DNA of 50,627 bases from Lingula anatina (lineage: Eukaryota; Brachiopoda; Lingulata; Lingulida; Lingulidae): NCBI RefSeq assembly GCF_001039355.2, contig NW_019775662.1:11016-61642 (forward strand). The letters run 5' to 3'. The stretch's first letter is position 1. Every line of letters starts with the position of its first letter. The translations under genes were made by a program, and so were the position numbers. Below, one piece after another: positions 40,601 through 50,627 of the stretch. The notes beneath the pieces are model-generated. The model was not told where the DNA came from and did not search any database. It worked only from the letters and a program-made list of their open reading frames with translations.

Positions 40601-43600
40601 ATCCAACGATCAAAGTCAATAATTGCACAGTATAAAGAAGAAGCAAGGAAAACGAGAGAAGATGCACAGACCCTGCTAAACCAGGAATCTGACGGTCTCC
40701 TCATCATACAAGCCTCTTCATTAGGGGATTCAAACTTGTGTTTGAAACCAAGAGCAGAAATCTTCATCCCCAGCACGACAGATTGGATAACTCTACCTGA
40801 GACCTGTGAGAGTTCCGCCATAGGGAATTTGTTTGGGCATCTTACAACAGAGAAAATGGAGATATGCAATTTAGAAACCATGAGTCAAGAAGATCAAGAT
40901 GGATATCCTGAGGATTCTGATCCTGAGCCAGATGAGATAGTGGTGATAACAGACCATGAGGAAGAGGAAGAAGAAGATGAAGAGGATGAAGAAGAGGAAG
41001 AGTGGGAGCGCATGCTGAGAAGTTCTGTCCCAAATCTGCATCCCTCTCAAAAATGATATTTTTGACTCCTAAAAAGTCAGAAATCTGCCGATATTCAAAA
41101 AATCTCATTTCTGTTGTATTGAGGTTTAGAATACTCACCAACTGCAACAAGGCGATACTGGCGGCACTTTCCCTGGCAACATCCTGGGACTTGCACTTTG
41201 ACCCCTGGAACCTCCTGCCATTGGACAGAGTAATCCAGGCCACAACCTCATCCTAGGAAGAAAAATATTCCTAAGTTAAATATAAACTAGTACAGATCAT
41301 CATAACATATTATCAAGTCACATGTTATCATTACAAAATTACTATGATTAAGCTATTTTATCTACAGGCAAAAGGAATCAAATAAAGCTATTAAGATCAA
41401 ATTTTTTCACATTGAGTTTCAGGTAACACCAGGGGCTTTAAAATTCACAGAGGTATTTACAATAAAACTTGATTCTTTCATTTATTTGTAATATCTAAAT
41501 TGAAATACGTAACACTACCAATAAACGTAATTTGCAAACACACTTGGTTTTGTTTTGTTGTCAATTTAAAATGGCAGTAGCTCTAGAAAAGCATAATTCT
41601 GCTTACCCCAACTGGTTGGAAGTCATATGTGGGAAGTTTGAGGTTCATGGAGTGACACCACTCGTTCAGTCTGGAAATGAGATTTTAAGATACATCTTAG
41701 CTTAGACTGTAGCTCTCTCTCTCTCTCTCTCACCACGTGTGCACAAACACACACTCCCTTTTGCACTCTCTCTATCTCACACACATTCTCTCTTTCACAC
41801 TATTTCTCTCTCTCTCTCACACACACACACATAGAAACAACCTCATCTCTCTCTCTCAAACAAATTTACCATATTCTGCAGCAATATCACCTAAATTTGA
41901 CCAGTACAGGTTTTTATGAAAGAAGCAAAATCCCATCTTACAGCAAAAGTGAATATGTAACCCAGGTATCTGTAACAATGTATCTCTTATAAATGTTACC
42001 TCTGCTGCTGGTGGGACTGCTGCTGCTGCTGCTGTTGATGTTGTTGAAGTTGTTGTTGTTGATGTTGTGATCTCTTCTGTTGTTTTGTGTTTCTGCTCCC
42101 TTGGTGCTGCTGTTGCTGCTTACTGTATAACTGTTGTTGTTTTACACCTAATATGGAATAGTAGTTATGACACATGATTTAGAAATTATCTACAGCTAAA
42201 AATGCATTTCATCTAGAAGCTGATGTAGTTAAAATGAACATTTTCATTCACTAAACAATTGCATTCAACTGCAAAGTTTCACTTACTTCTGGGCATCAGA
42301 ATGCTTCACCCTTTTAAAAACAGCAATACTTACAATATTTTGTCATTACCATATTTCTATTTTACTCAATCAAAGTTTTTGGTCGAGTGAAAAACAAAAA
42401 GGGGTCAACTGTTATAATGACAACTTAAATAAGAGAGCTGTTTTTATCAAAGGTATATTACCCATGAAGAGCTCATCCACTGAGACCTGTCTCCCATACA
42501 AAGGGGGTCCACCTTGCTGTGGATGGCTGATATCCTGAGGAGCCTGGCTGACACCCTGGGGTGCCTGGCTGACACCCTGGGGTGCCTGGCTGATACCCTG
42601 GTGGACTTGACCTGATTCTTGGCCTGGTTGACCTAGTTTTAATATCTGCTTCAAAGCTTTGTCAGCCTCTGATGTCTCGTCCTGGATATGGTAGAAATTA
42701 TATGCACTGATGCAGTTGTGTGTAAAGTTCATAATCAATGTTGTTGTTTTAGGGTTAGCTTAGAGCTGATTGCTTTACAGAGGTAACCATTTTTTCCTTT
42801 CCCATAATTCTTAAAGTAACAGTCATCTGTATGTTCTCAATTATTTTTTCTAACCAAACATATAACTGATTTTAGTAACTTGAAATCTGAATGCCAAAAA
42901 TCTACGTTTATATTCCTATTATGACAATTGTTACAATTAACTCCTCATGGCAGCACCTGTCAAATATTTCCCCAACTCACCTCCGCCTGCACCAACATGG
43001 CCCCTTTCTCCATCTGTCCCGCCTCTACCGTCAGCTGCTTCATCAAAGCTGCAAACTCCTCATTAACCGACTGACTTCCTGGGGCAGTCGCAGCCTCAGT
43101 GTGGGACATCTGGTTCGCACCAAATAAATCAGCAACGTCTATTCGCTGCATTGGTGAATTCGACACCTGGAATTCCTCAGGTTTTTTCAAGATGGTGATG
43201 TTCTTTGCCTTTGACCCCTTGTTTTGACCTTGACCTTCAGAAGTCGTCTGCATTGGAAGTTTGGCAGTGCTCAGTGCAGCGGCAGCTTGCTGCAGTGAAG
43301 GGATTTCTTGATTCTGATTGGATGGTTTTGATGTCAGATTCGTGTTACTGCTATCAGCAGACACAGTAGTGCTGGAAGACTTGGACAGAGAAGGTTTTGA
43401 TGTCTGATTTTGTTTTTTATTCATACTTTCTGTACTGTCTGTTGCTCCACCTATTGCTGCTTTCTGGAGTTGCTGCCATATATCACTGAACTCACTGCCT
43501 TCAGATTCAGGCTAGAAATATAAGTACCAGAGATAAAGACAAAATCCCAAGAACAAATACTGCAAGTTAGTAGTAGCCTTCAACTTAACAGAAAAGTTCC

Positions 43601-46600
43601 ACTGAATAACTACCTTAACTAATTCACAGACCACAAAAAAAATAAGATTGGTATAATTAAGTTGGAGATTTCTTGTCTCTCAGACATAGAGAAACATCTG
43701 AGCTGTTACATTTACATTCTGAGCATGTGCAACTGCCATATACTCTTAAATTTACCTTTTTATTCTTCTGGGGTGGTTTCTGTTTAGGTTGTTGTTGTTG
43801 TGGGTTGTGTCCACTGCCATGTCTAGTGGTCATCTTTGGAGTGTAGAAGTGACCAGTGCCCCCAGACATGAACTGGTCACTTGGTGTACTCTTCTGAGAG
43901 TTGGGGCTGTCTTGATGCTGGGAACATAATTTTTTTTAAAGTGAAGGATCAGCACATCTTAATCTAACATTATAAAATGCTAAAAGCATAAATTTATATG
44001 ACACTCTTAAAAACAGTGAAAACTATATTGAAAGTGTTACAAATCTAGACTATCAGAGAGACTCATTTAAGAGACTCATTTATGGCATCGTCAGTTCAGG
44101 TTCAATCTAAGATAATTCAAAGTTTTTTTTTTTGCTACAACACTGTTCAAATAAAATTTTCTGAGAAGTGACTTCTGAAAGACCCTACCTGCATGAAAAC
44201 TTTAACTTCTTTGTTCTGTCTAAAACCCCCACCATTTTCGGCCTTGTTGCTACCCTTCCCAGCAAGCTCTGAGTACAACTTCCTGTTTCGCTCAGGTCCC
44301 CCCACACTATGGTCAGAGGTTTGTGGCTTCACCACTGCGGTAGGTTTGGGCTGCCCCAGTTTACTGTAGTCCTTCCACTCCTTCCTGTCTCCATAGGAAA
44401 GGTTGATCATGGCGTAAGCAGGCAGACGATAGCCTCTGTTTGGGGTGCATCTGGAGAAGAAATGGTAATGGAAACAGTTAATTTTTCTAAATCATCTTTT
44501 ATTCTTTAAAATGAAGATGTTTTCAAAGCCAGAGAATATCTTATGGTTTTCCCTACTGAGTACCAGGATAAAATAAGAACCTCACCAAAGTCCTCAGTCA
44601 AGTATATTTTTAAATGCTGATTGTTAAATTAAATTTAAAATTTGCACATATTTGGATTCATTATTTATTTATATTTGTTTACATTTAAAGAAGATATGAA
44701 ATCTGAAATGTAAACTAACACACTTTTAAAAGTTATTATTTAAACTGACAATTTTGTAATAGCATGTATTCAGATACGCATTTAGTTGGAAAACAATATT
44801 TTATTGTGTATTCTTTCAAAACTTTCTCTCTGACACTTTTTCATCTCTATACCTCCCCAAAATCTCAGACTCCATCTCTCTCTCTCTCTCTCTCTCTCTT
44901 GCTCTCTCTCAGTAGTGGTAAGTATTATACCTTATTGTGAGTCCATTGACAATCTCCTCATCAAAGACAACATCATACGTGATATCATGTTCCTTCTCCA
45001 TAGAGTTCACTCCAATGATGGTGCCTCGGAGACCCACGGGGACTGAGTATCCCTCGCGGACGTTCACAATCCTGTCAAACATTTCATAGGTGGCACTTTT
45101 GTCAGGGATTACTGTGCCTTGGGCATCCATTGGCTAAAATAATGTCAACAATGATCACTCACAGCTAATCAGAAACAAAAAGAGAACAAAAAATACATTC
45201 TTCTTTGCCCAATGTGATTTCAATGAAAATGCTGTGAATCATATTTTAAAGATATAAAGTCAAATATAATGGAATTAAAAAATAATTAATTTCTAAATTT
45301 ATCAAAATTGAGAACATAAAGGTGACTGTTGAATGTCAATTCATCATACACAAAAAAGCTATAATGCAAATATGTATGTAAGCAAAATGTGATAAGTCAG
45401 TGCTTGATCTAAGACTTATAAAAATAACCTAATATGAAACAATTTTGTTCTGAAGAGCAGACAAGCTGCTATTGTTGTTTCCAATGAGTCTTACCCTAAA
45501 AAGGAGATGTGGGCGAACCTGCATCTTGGTTCTCTTTTTCTTCTTGGCATTCAGGGCCTACAATAAGATAAAACTTTATTTTAGTAACTGCAGTGACTGA
45601 TCAATAATTGCTGTGGAGTTCTCATCTTGGATTTGCAAATATATAAAATAAGCTTTATTTTTAATATTCTGTTCCATATGTTAAGGCACAATCTCTCCTT
45701 TGTTTTGATTCTACCAAGCCAAATTCTGAAAAAAAAAAAATTAAAGAAGAGAAGCAGAAATGGAAACATGCAAGTAACTTCTAAAAATAAAACTTACAGG
45801 AGGAAACAAGGACTAATTTAAAATCAAAATTTCTTATGTTCTAAAAAAAATAATGAATGAAAATTATAACTTAGACCAGACACTAAAGTACAGATGGCAT
45901 GAGCTTCAACATTTTGCCTCATCAACTTCATCAGGCAACTGAACTAACTGGCACAACAACATAGATCAAAATTTTCAGGTTAGATTCCTATAACCTTACC
46001 TTCACAAGCTCCACCTCTTTCTCAATCTCAGCTATCACCTGTTCATCCAGGAAACTGCTGCCTATGGCTACAGGGGGGACGTCAGCACACGGTAGTTTCT
46101 TGAGAAATTGTTGCACTTCCTCCAAACTCTCTCCGCTGTAATAAAATGGAGACAGTGAACTGATCACTCTTAACAACACACAACAGTTGTACATGCAGTA
46201 AACAATATATATTTTTATACCATATTTCAGTGGCATCTTGCCCTATCAAGAGCAGTGTAACAGCACTCTCATGGAAATCCTAGTCAACTTAAGCCAGGGA
46301 ACTGACTTAAATTTTCCCTGGACAAAATATATCACTATTCAGGTGAAATTTATGTATCTTTTGAACAATTTGCAAACAGTGGAAATAAGGTATATTTAGC
46401 TAAAACAAACACCCCATTTTACAAGAGCAGACTTCAATTATTATATCCCCTGGGAACATTTACAAAGTTTTTAACAATAATATTGTCATTACCATCCCTC
46501 AGTGAAGATGTCCCTCTCCAGGTAGATGTCACCACTGGACTGGCGTTTAGTGATACTTTTAAACATCTGGGGAAATCTGGGAAAAAAAGAGAAGAAACGT

Positions 46601-49600
46601 TTTGAAAATGCAGTACTTTGCCAGTAAGTTTTTATCGGTCTGGTATGATATTATACATACAAAATATGCTAAGTTATCAAAACATACGGTCAAATTTCAT
46701 AATTTGCAACTGTAAACAAAAAGACTTAAACCTGTATTCAAACTTGAAAGCAATGACACACAACGTGTACATGAGGCCAGAATAATCTTCACATTCTCAG
46801 TTTTGTACATGTCTGGCCACGGAAGAGATGTAACTTTAATGCATTTACAGATATTGGTAGAAAAAATACAGTTTCTATATCAAAGAGTTGAATATTACCT
46901 CAGCAGAAGATAAAAATAAGCACTGAAAATCACCTTTTAAAGTATTCAGCGAGAACATTTAGCGTCTTCTCAGAGTACATCCATCCACCCTCGTCTGATT
47001 TTTTCGTGTATCCCGGCACCTCTTGGTTTTTCTTGTTAAACTTCAGATTGAGGCCAACATTGACCTTGTGTGCCGTCTGGATGTTTTCCTTGACACCGCG
47101 GCAGATCAAGACACAGCCCGTGATCCTGGAGACAAAATGGCCGTCAACTGCCAATTTTTGTGCCAGAATGTAGCCAGGCATCCAGTGCGTGGACAGATTC
47201 TGAAAGTTGAATATTTTTATGTAATAGCAAAATTTATGAAAGCGAGTCCTTGTGTATGCAGAATATTCCTATGTGCTTTTATGAGAAGGTTATGCAATAT
47301 ATAGAAGTATACCCGACATATTTTACATGGTTAAAAAAATAAAATAAAAAAAAATGTTCAAATCATACATTCAACAATTAATAAAAAAAAAAAAAAAAAC
47401 AACTTGTAGATTTACTTAGTCACTGAACACATAGTTTGCTTTCATATTTTGCAGAAAATAAATATATTAAATCAAAGAAGGTAAAAATACTTTAGGCATT
47501 TACATTCTTAATTCTTTTCAACAATTTAAGCAAAAATAAATTTGCATCAGATTTAGATTTAAGGGAAAATAAGTTGTCTTCTAAAGTCAACCCTTACATT
47601 TGCCCTCTTGGCAACACGTTGCAGATTTGGCTCAGTGGGGACACTGAAGTTTACGCGAACTCTTGCAGACTTCAAATCCACGTCCATTACTTCTCCCATG
47701 CTGCCATAGTGAGGTGATCCGAGCATGAAAACCTCAGTCCTGGGAGGATACAACTGGTCCAGCGTCTTGTACTGTTTGAAACTGGAGTCATGGACAGAAA
47801 TATCCTGGAATGAAAGGGCTGATATTGAGCTATGTAGTAATCAAACAAAAAATTACTTCCACTTGAGAAAAGTACTTGCTGAACAATCAACACAAGATGA
47901 CTATAATACAACTCTAAGACTTTGGAGATAATAATGAAACTGTAATCTTTTATTTCTATGAACTGTGCATGTACTTTAGGGTGTTCCCTGTTCAGCCTTG
48001 CATGTTAATGTAAGCAGCAGGCGCAACTGAACATATATTATTCTCTGAACTTTGTACTGATAATACATAAAAGACCAAGTCATGTGATAGGAAGAGACAA
48101 AGCTTGATCTCAACACTATGGTGCCAGAGTTTACATGCCTGGTACAAAGTAGGTAGAGAAATTACAGCTGCTGAGTCAACATAATGGTAAGGTCCAGCTT
48201 TTATTACAGCCCATCAGCTATTTTTATATTTTAATCCCCGTCCCTGTGAACCTTGCCTTCACTTGACAGGATAACCACAACTTCTACCCTCAAACTGACA
48301 GTAGGTCTGTGGACAAAGATAAAAGTAATGTTTAAGCCCACCTTGACCTTGCATTTTGACCTTGACCTTTATTTGACCTTGACCCTTACCTTGACTGTAG
48401 CCTGGTAGGCATATGGCACTGGGTTAAATGACCACTGCTTCTCCAGTGTAATGTTGCCTCCTGAACCACACACATATCTGGGGAACAGTGACAATGAATA
48501 GTCTATTTAAATTACATCGCATGTAAAATCTTAATAATTACACATTTGGTACAGTAACTGTTATATTTCAATTAAATGTTCATTGTTTCTTGAAATTTTA
48601 CTGACCTCTTTACATGAAACCATGGTCCTCTTTAATAATCTGTTAATCAGTTATCTATTTAGTGTGCTGAAATTCATTCATCACCCTAATCAAGATGATA
48701 ATCATTGTCTGGCCCACAGAATTCTACTCACTTTCTTCCCATCATGGGCTGAGCATGAACCAACAAAAATGTGGTGCCAATGTCTACCCCTTTTCTGCCC
48801 TTGTACCTGAAACAAATGGCAAATTGTGATGATGTTTCTGAATTATTCCATATCTCTGAACTGATCCATTTCTAACAAGCAAATATGACAGAGTTTACAA
48901 CAAATCTCTGGGTTTTTTAACCTTAAAGTACACTTCAACCCCTGTTTTAATCATAATTCATTTAACATCACTTGAACTAAAATAAACTGATGCTTTATAA
49001 AATCATTTTAAGTTCAAGTTCAGTGAAAGGTTATAATAAGGTCAAAGGTCATTATGAGGTCAAAGGTCATCTAAAAACTCAAGGTCAGAGGAAGGTCATT
49101 ATCATATTTACTTCTCTGTCAAACTGTCCACCTCCCTGTGCCATATGGTGACCTCATCACTGTTCATGTGTTCTTCCTTCATCTTCACCTCCTCACTGGC
49201 AGCCAGGGTCTTGGTCTTGTGATGTGTTCCCTCATCAAGGACAAACCTGGGAGGGCAGAACAGAATGACTTATACAATAACGATAACTGATTGTTTTAAA
49301 AATATAAATGTTGGAAATTATATAGGTGATCAGTACAAGGATGAGAATGCCATTAAGTGAAAAAGTCGAAAGATATTGTGCTGGTCCAGGGGGCTGCCTA
49401 GGCCAATGATATTTTGGCTCCCAAAAAGTAGGGAATCTGCCTATAGTCCGAAAAATTTCATCTGCGTCAGTAGCCAAAACTGTAAGGCTGGTGATTTGAA
49501 GAGAACTGCAGTGCCATTTTTTACTCTTATATTGAGTAAATCTATTATGTGAGGAAATCCTGGGAAACAAGCCATAGTTGAGAATAACAACTTAATTTCT

Positions 49601-49849
49601 CCACCAATCATGAGTTAATCATTAATATTATTATCAGACAGAAGCTCAAAATCATAGTGATTTTAAAAACACAATTAGCGCTCTATCACATTGGACATGC
49701 TATGCTGAAAACCAGCATTCTATGACAGGAGGAAGTTTTTCTTACTTTGCCTCACCATCAGACACAGAGTTGACTCTTGCCTCAAACAAATGTGGCCAGT
49801 TGACAAAGATACCCTTCCCCAAAATTTCCTTTGCTACATCTTTTAGCTT
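37277..49849 (-). CDS. XRN1: 5'-3' exoribonuclease 1 (XRN1), C-terminal 1240 residues; 5' exons outside window
   Basis: Twenty exons in transcript order: 49746-49849, 49112-49246, 48732-48806, 48390-48477, 47598-47804, 46934-47199, 46493-46576, 46000-46135, 45495-45557, 44931-45133, 44189-44450, 43756-43917, 42981-43511, 42462-42681, 42000-42147, 41607-41670, 41139-41252, 38833-38935, 37888-38300, 37277-37621. All phases agree. XRN1 degrades decapped 5'-monophosphorylated mRNA in the cytoplasm; the catalytic nuclease core is off the right edge. The window holds the structural domains after it: YPPRTEVFMLGSPHYGSMGE, NVGLNLKFNKKNQEVPGYTK, and the SH3-like FDRIVNVREGYSVPVGLRGT. These match known animal XRN1. 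They are followed by a long disordered Q/P/S-rich tail, a short double-stranded-RNA-binding-like exon, and a basic C-terminus. A TRIM-like gene is nested antisense in one intron. Confidence 0.93.
37888..38300 (-). CDS. XRN1: XRN1 penultimate coding exon, Pro/Gln-rich
   Basis: 413 nt, phase 1 in, phase 0 out. Encodes a proline/glycine stretch (PPGVVPVGPLPPGLLPKGPP) and a Q/N-rich region, ending NPFVPLQ before CAG|GTTGGT. A second frame through this exon is also free of stops along its whole length. Confidence 0.85.
38579..38890. repeat. 62-bp tandem repeat, five units, each with a splice donor
   Basis: ACTTACCTTGTACTCCAGTA recurs every 62 bp at about 38579, 38641, 38703, 38765 and 38827. Minus-strand reading gives TACAAG|GTAAGT in every unit. 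Units are almost identical; the exon-embedded one differs at a few bases. 62 is not a multiple of three, so each further donor shifts the frame. Confidence 0.95.
38833..38935 (-). CDS. XRN1: XRN1 exon with tandemly duplicated 5' splice sites
   Basis: The 103-nt exon (TNPSRRQQVHGPGG ... RPLFTGVQ) has acceptor TTTCAG|ACA and donor CAAG|GTAAGT at 38832-38831, phase 1 out, fitting the next exon. The last 49 nt of the exon plus 13 nt of the intron are then repeated four more times (62-bp period), giving equally good donors ending exon at 38771, 38709, 38647 and 38585. Confidence 0.8.
39950..41056 (+). CDS. RING finger / B-box (TRIM-like) protein, intronless, nested in an XRN1 intron
   Basis: The ATG at 39950 (context AAAGATGG) opens 368 codons to a TGA at 41056; the open frame extends 20 codons upstream without another ATG. 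RING C3HC4: C21, C24, C36, H38, C41, C44, C57, C60 (CDICQEE ... LPCQHFFC ... CPKC). B-box type 2: C100, H103, C112, D115, C120, C123, H128, H131. A coiled coil follows (about 140-225), with a tail very rich in E and D near 335-360. There is no NHL, SPRY or FN3 domain. By family this is an E3 ubiquitin ligase. It lies antisense in the 2.2-kb intron between XRN1 exons 41139-41252 and 38833-38935. Lack of introns could reflect retroposition; many invertebrate TRIM-like genes also keep RING, B-box and coiled coil in one exon. Confidence 0.88.
   Translation: MDACQSPHTIMEKFIHDFLTCDICQEEMMETRVLPCQHFFCLLCIQNIAKGKTRFPCPKCRAIVHLPKEGAKALPVHIMTERAKEFLKEFGHDATGPLQCDFHPEEKLNIFCKDDNSLLCGLCLVTGHNGHNVVVLKDEAEEKRKLLEKLIEDVDLLQRQTDEEDKLTRLEGLILKAKRNQKATIQARAAMLKKAIDECCEELCGDVDNIHSENLHHIQRSKSIIAQYKEEARKTREDAQTLLNQESDGLLIIQASSLGDSNLCLKPRAEIFIPSTTDWITLPETCESSAIGNLFGHLTTEKMEICNLETMSQEDQDGYPEDSDPEPDEIVVITDHEEEEEEDEEDEEEEEWERMLRSSVPNLHPSQK
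41139..41670 (-). CDS. XRN1: XRN1 exons 41607-41670 and 41139-41252, double-stranded-RNA-binding-like motif
   Basis: The two exons encode LNEWCHSMNLKLPTYDFQPV and then DEVVAWITLSNGRRFQGSKC, followed by KSQDVARESAASIALLQL. The last helix (AxESAAxxALLQL) is typical of a double-stranded RNA binding fold. Splicing is phase 2 then 0. Confidence 0.8.
41391..41396 (+). terminator. Candidate polyadenylation signal of the TRIM-like gene
   Basis: AATAAA 335 nt after the stop. If used, the 3' UTR would run antisense across XRN1 exon 41139-41252. Confidence 0.4.
41712..41856. repeat. (CT)n/(CA)n low-complexity region
   Basis: Interrupted CT and CA blocks in an XRN1 intron; produces a spurious Ser/Leu/His open frame. 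Confidence 0.85.
42000..42147 (-). CDS. XRN1: XRN1 poly-glutamine exon
   Basis: 148 nt, phase 1 in and phase 2 out. More than half of the codons are Gln, in runs of up to seven CAG. Splice sites ATTAG|G and CAGAG|GTAACA join cleanly to the flanking exons. Being CAG-repeat based, the length is likely variable between individuals. Confidence 0.85.
42462..43917 (-). CDS. XRN1: XRN1 disordered-tail exons
   Basis: Exons 43756-43917, 42981-43511 and 42462-42681. The sequence is rich in Q, S, T and K, with short conserved-looking islands: EFSDIWQQLQKAA, QRIDVADLFGANQ, NEEFAALMKQLTVEAGQMEK and ADKALKQILKLGQ. Islands of this sort are where XRN1 tails bind decapping partners in other animals, but I cannot assign a partner here. 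The exon 42462-42681 has a tandem 7-residue repeat GVSQAPQ encoded by a 21-bp repeat. Confidence 0.85.
44189..45557 (-). CDS. XRN1: XRN1 exons for the SH3-like domain
   Basis: Exons 45495-45557 (basic AKKKKRTKMQVRPHLLFR), 44931-45133 (FDRIVNVREGYSVPVGLRGT, then VVFDEEIVNGLTIR) and 44189-44450 (CTPNRGYRLPAYAMINLSYG, then a disordered segment). The split codon AG|A restores Arg at RC. The order and wording match animal XRN1 closely. Confidence 0.9.
44873..44910. repeat. (CT)n microsatellite
   Basis: CTCTCT run beginning about 20 bp beyond the donor of XRN1 exon 44931-45133. Confidence 0.85.
46000..49849 (-). CDS. XRN1: XRN1 exons for the domains following the nuclease core (eight exons)
   Basis: Exons 49746-49849 through 46000-46135 encode a continuous, well-conserved part: KEILGKGIFVNWPHLFEARV, TIWHREVDSLTEKYKGRKG, KYVCGSGGNITLEKQW, the YPPRTEVFMLGSPHYG segment, HWMPGYILAQKLAVDG and VPGYTKKSDEGGWMYSEKTL, and then the helical GESLEEVQQFLKKLP. 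These correspond to the domains that pack against the XRN1 active site. The first exon in the window starts in phase 0 at TTCCAG|AAG (49849). Confidence 0.9.
48341..48387. promoter_or_regulatory. Cluster of TGACCTTGA half-sites at the donor of an XRN1 exon
   Basis: TTGACCTT occurs repeatedly (for example 48352-48370 and 48374-48384) next to the donor of exon 48390-48477. On the other strand this reads TCAAGGTCA, the extended half-site bound by monomeric nuclear receptors. No binding data; may be a simple repeat. Confidence 0.35.
49039..49098. promoter_or_regulatory. Two DR1 and one DR5 AGGTCA direct repeats
   Basis: AGGTCAAAGGTCA is exact at 49039-49051 and 49057-49069 (AGGTCA with one base between). 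AGGTCA pairs at 49082 and 49093 are five bases apart. These are the textbook nuclear-receptor spacings. They lie in the intron just after XRN1 exon 49112-49246. Confidence 0.45.
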
Positions 49850-50627
49850 CTGGAATACAGACACAGTGCAAACCTTGACAAATTTAGCAATGTATTTAGC
49901 AATAAGTCCAAGATTTGTGCTTGAGTAGTTTTATTTACTTAAATATAGAAAAAAATTTTTTTTGGTCAACTGTAAAATAAACTAGAGGATCAGAGAGGCG
50001 ATACCGCCTCCGGATATTGTACCACCAGCTGGAGTAAGCGCATTCGTATGGACCCCCCCCCCTTCCAAAAAGGGACACCATCACCAGTCTTGTGCTTGAC
50101 AAGCTCTATAAGATGCAATCAATAAGTTCAGTTCATGGTGAAAAGTAGGTCAAAGGTCAATTTAAAGGTCACAGTAAATTGCCTCTGACTTTCTATTCAA
50201 ATTCAATAGTAACTATGGGCGTATCTTTGCCAGTTTTGGAGATAAAAGGGAACAAAAATTTGCAAAGTTCAGTTCAAAAATAGGTCAAAGGTCAAATTTA
50301 AGGTCACAGTAAATTGCCAGTATATGACTTCCTATTCAAGTTCAATAGTAACTATGAACCTATCTCTGCCAGTTTTGGTGATAAAAGGGAACGAAAATTT
50401 GCAAAGTTCAATTCATGGTGAAAAGTAGGTCAAAGGTCAATTTTATGGTCACTGTTAAATTGCCAGTAAGTGACTTCCTATTCAACTTTAATAGTAACTA
50501 TTGACCTATCTCTGCCAGTTTTGGAGATATAATGTTACAATTCTGAGTTACAATAATGTGCCACCACAATGTACTTTTTAATACAGCATAACACGAAAAC
50601 CGTATGAAATACAAAAAAACGGAGACC
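49850..50627. other. XRN1: XRN1 intron at the right edge, with a tandem DR1-containing repeat
   Basis: No exon was recognised. From about 50125 the sequence is an imperfect repeat (separate entry). The stretch before it holds a C-run at about 50049. Confidence 0.6.
50125..50540. repeat. Imperfect tandem repeat of about 140 bp, three copies, each with AGGTCAAAGGTCA
   Basis: AGGTCAAAGGTCA lies at 50147, 50282 and 50427. Each is followed by GGTCACAGTAAATTGCC-like and TTCAATAGTAACTAT and then CCAGTTTTGGAGAT. Spacings are 135 and 145 bp, so indels have accumulated. The array lies in an XRN1 intron. Confidence 0.8.

Overview
The window is metazoan nuclear DNA. It is AT-rich, has short phase-conserved introns and many microsatellites, and carries gene families typical of marine invertebrates. 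A lophotrochozoan, most likely a mollusc (perhaps a bivalve), is my best guess, because a DZIP3-type HEPN / NB-ARC / kinesin-light-chain-type TPR gene and a very long string of EGF exons are both common there. No bacterial operon, CRISPR array, rRNA or convincing tRNA was seen.

Layout. (1) 1-29.3 kb, minus strand: a large secreted multi-EGF protein, starting at an ATG near 29291 and running off the left edge. It has 31 recognisable coding exons, 27 of them (118-14036) being one-EGF, phase 1-1 exons of 114 nt (one of 111 nt). (2) Inside its one giant intron (14037-25682), plus strand: a two-exon HEPN + NB-ARC + TPR protein of 1186 aa (17484-18063 joined to 18685-21665), preceded by a nearly perfect 983-bp tandem duplication and a 30-bp minisatellite. 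(3) 29.3-33.4 kb: no gene recognised. (4) 33457-35548, minus strand: a complete four-exon UNC93-like membrane protein of 461 aa, with a short inverted-repeat element just upstream of its start. (5) 37277 to beyond 49849, minus strand: 20 exons (1240 aa) of the C-terminal part of the 5'-3' exoribonuclease XRN1; its catalytic 5' exons lie off the right edge. (6) Inside an XRN1 intron, plus strand: an apparently intronless RING/B-box (TRIM-like) gene (39950-41056).

Thus both plus-strand genes are nested antisense in introns of minus-strand genes, and both belong to families used in innate immunity or ubiquitin signalling. The most unusual recurrent theme is tandem duplication of splice signals. 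The last EGF exon in the window and an XRN1 exon both carry tandem copies of their own 3' end including the 5' splice site, and nearly every 126-bp TPR unit of the nested gene holds a donor-like GGTGAGTAT and an acceptor-like TTGCAG spaced so that any combination would stay in frame. Exon boundaries come from reading GT/GC-AG sites, reading frame and phase continuity by eye; no transcript data were available.
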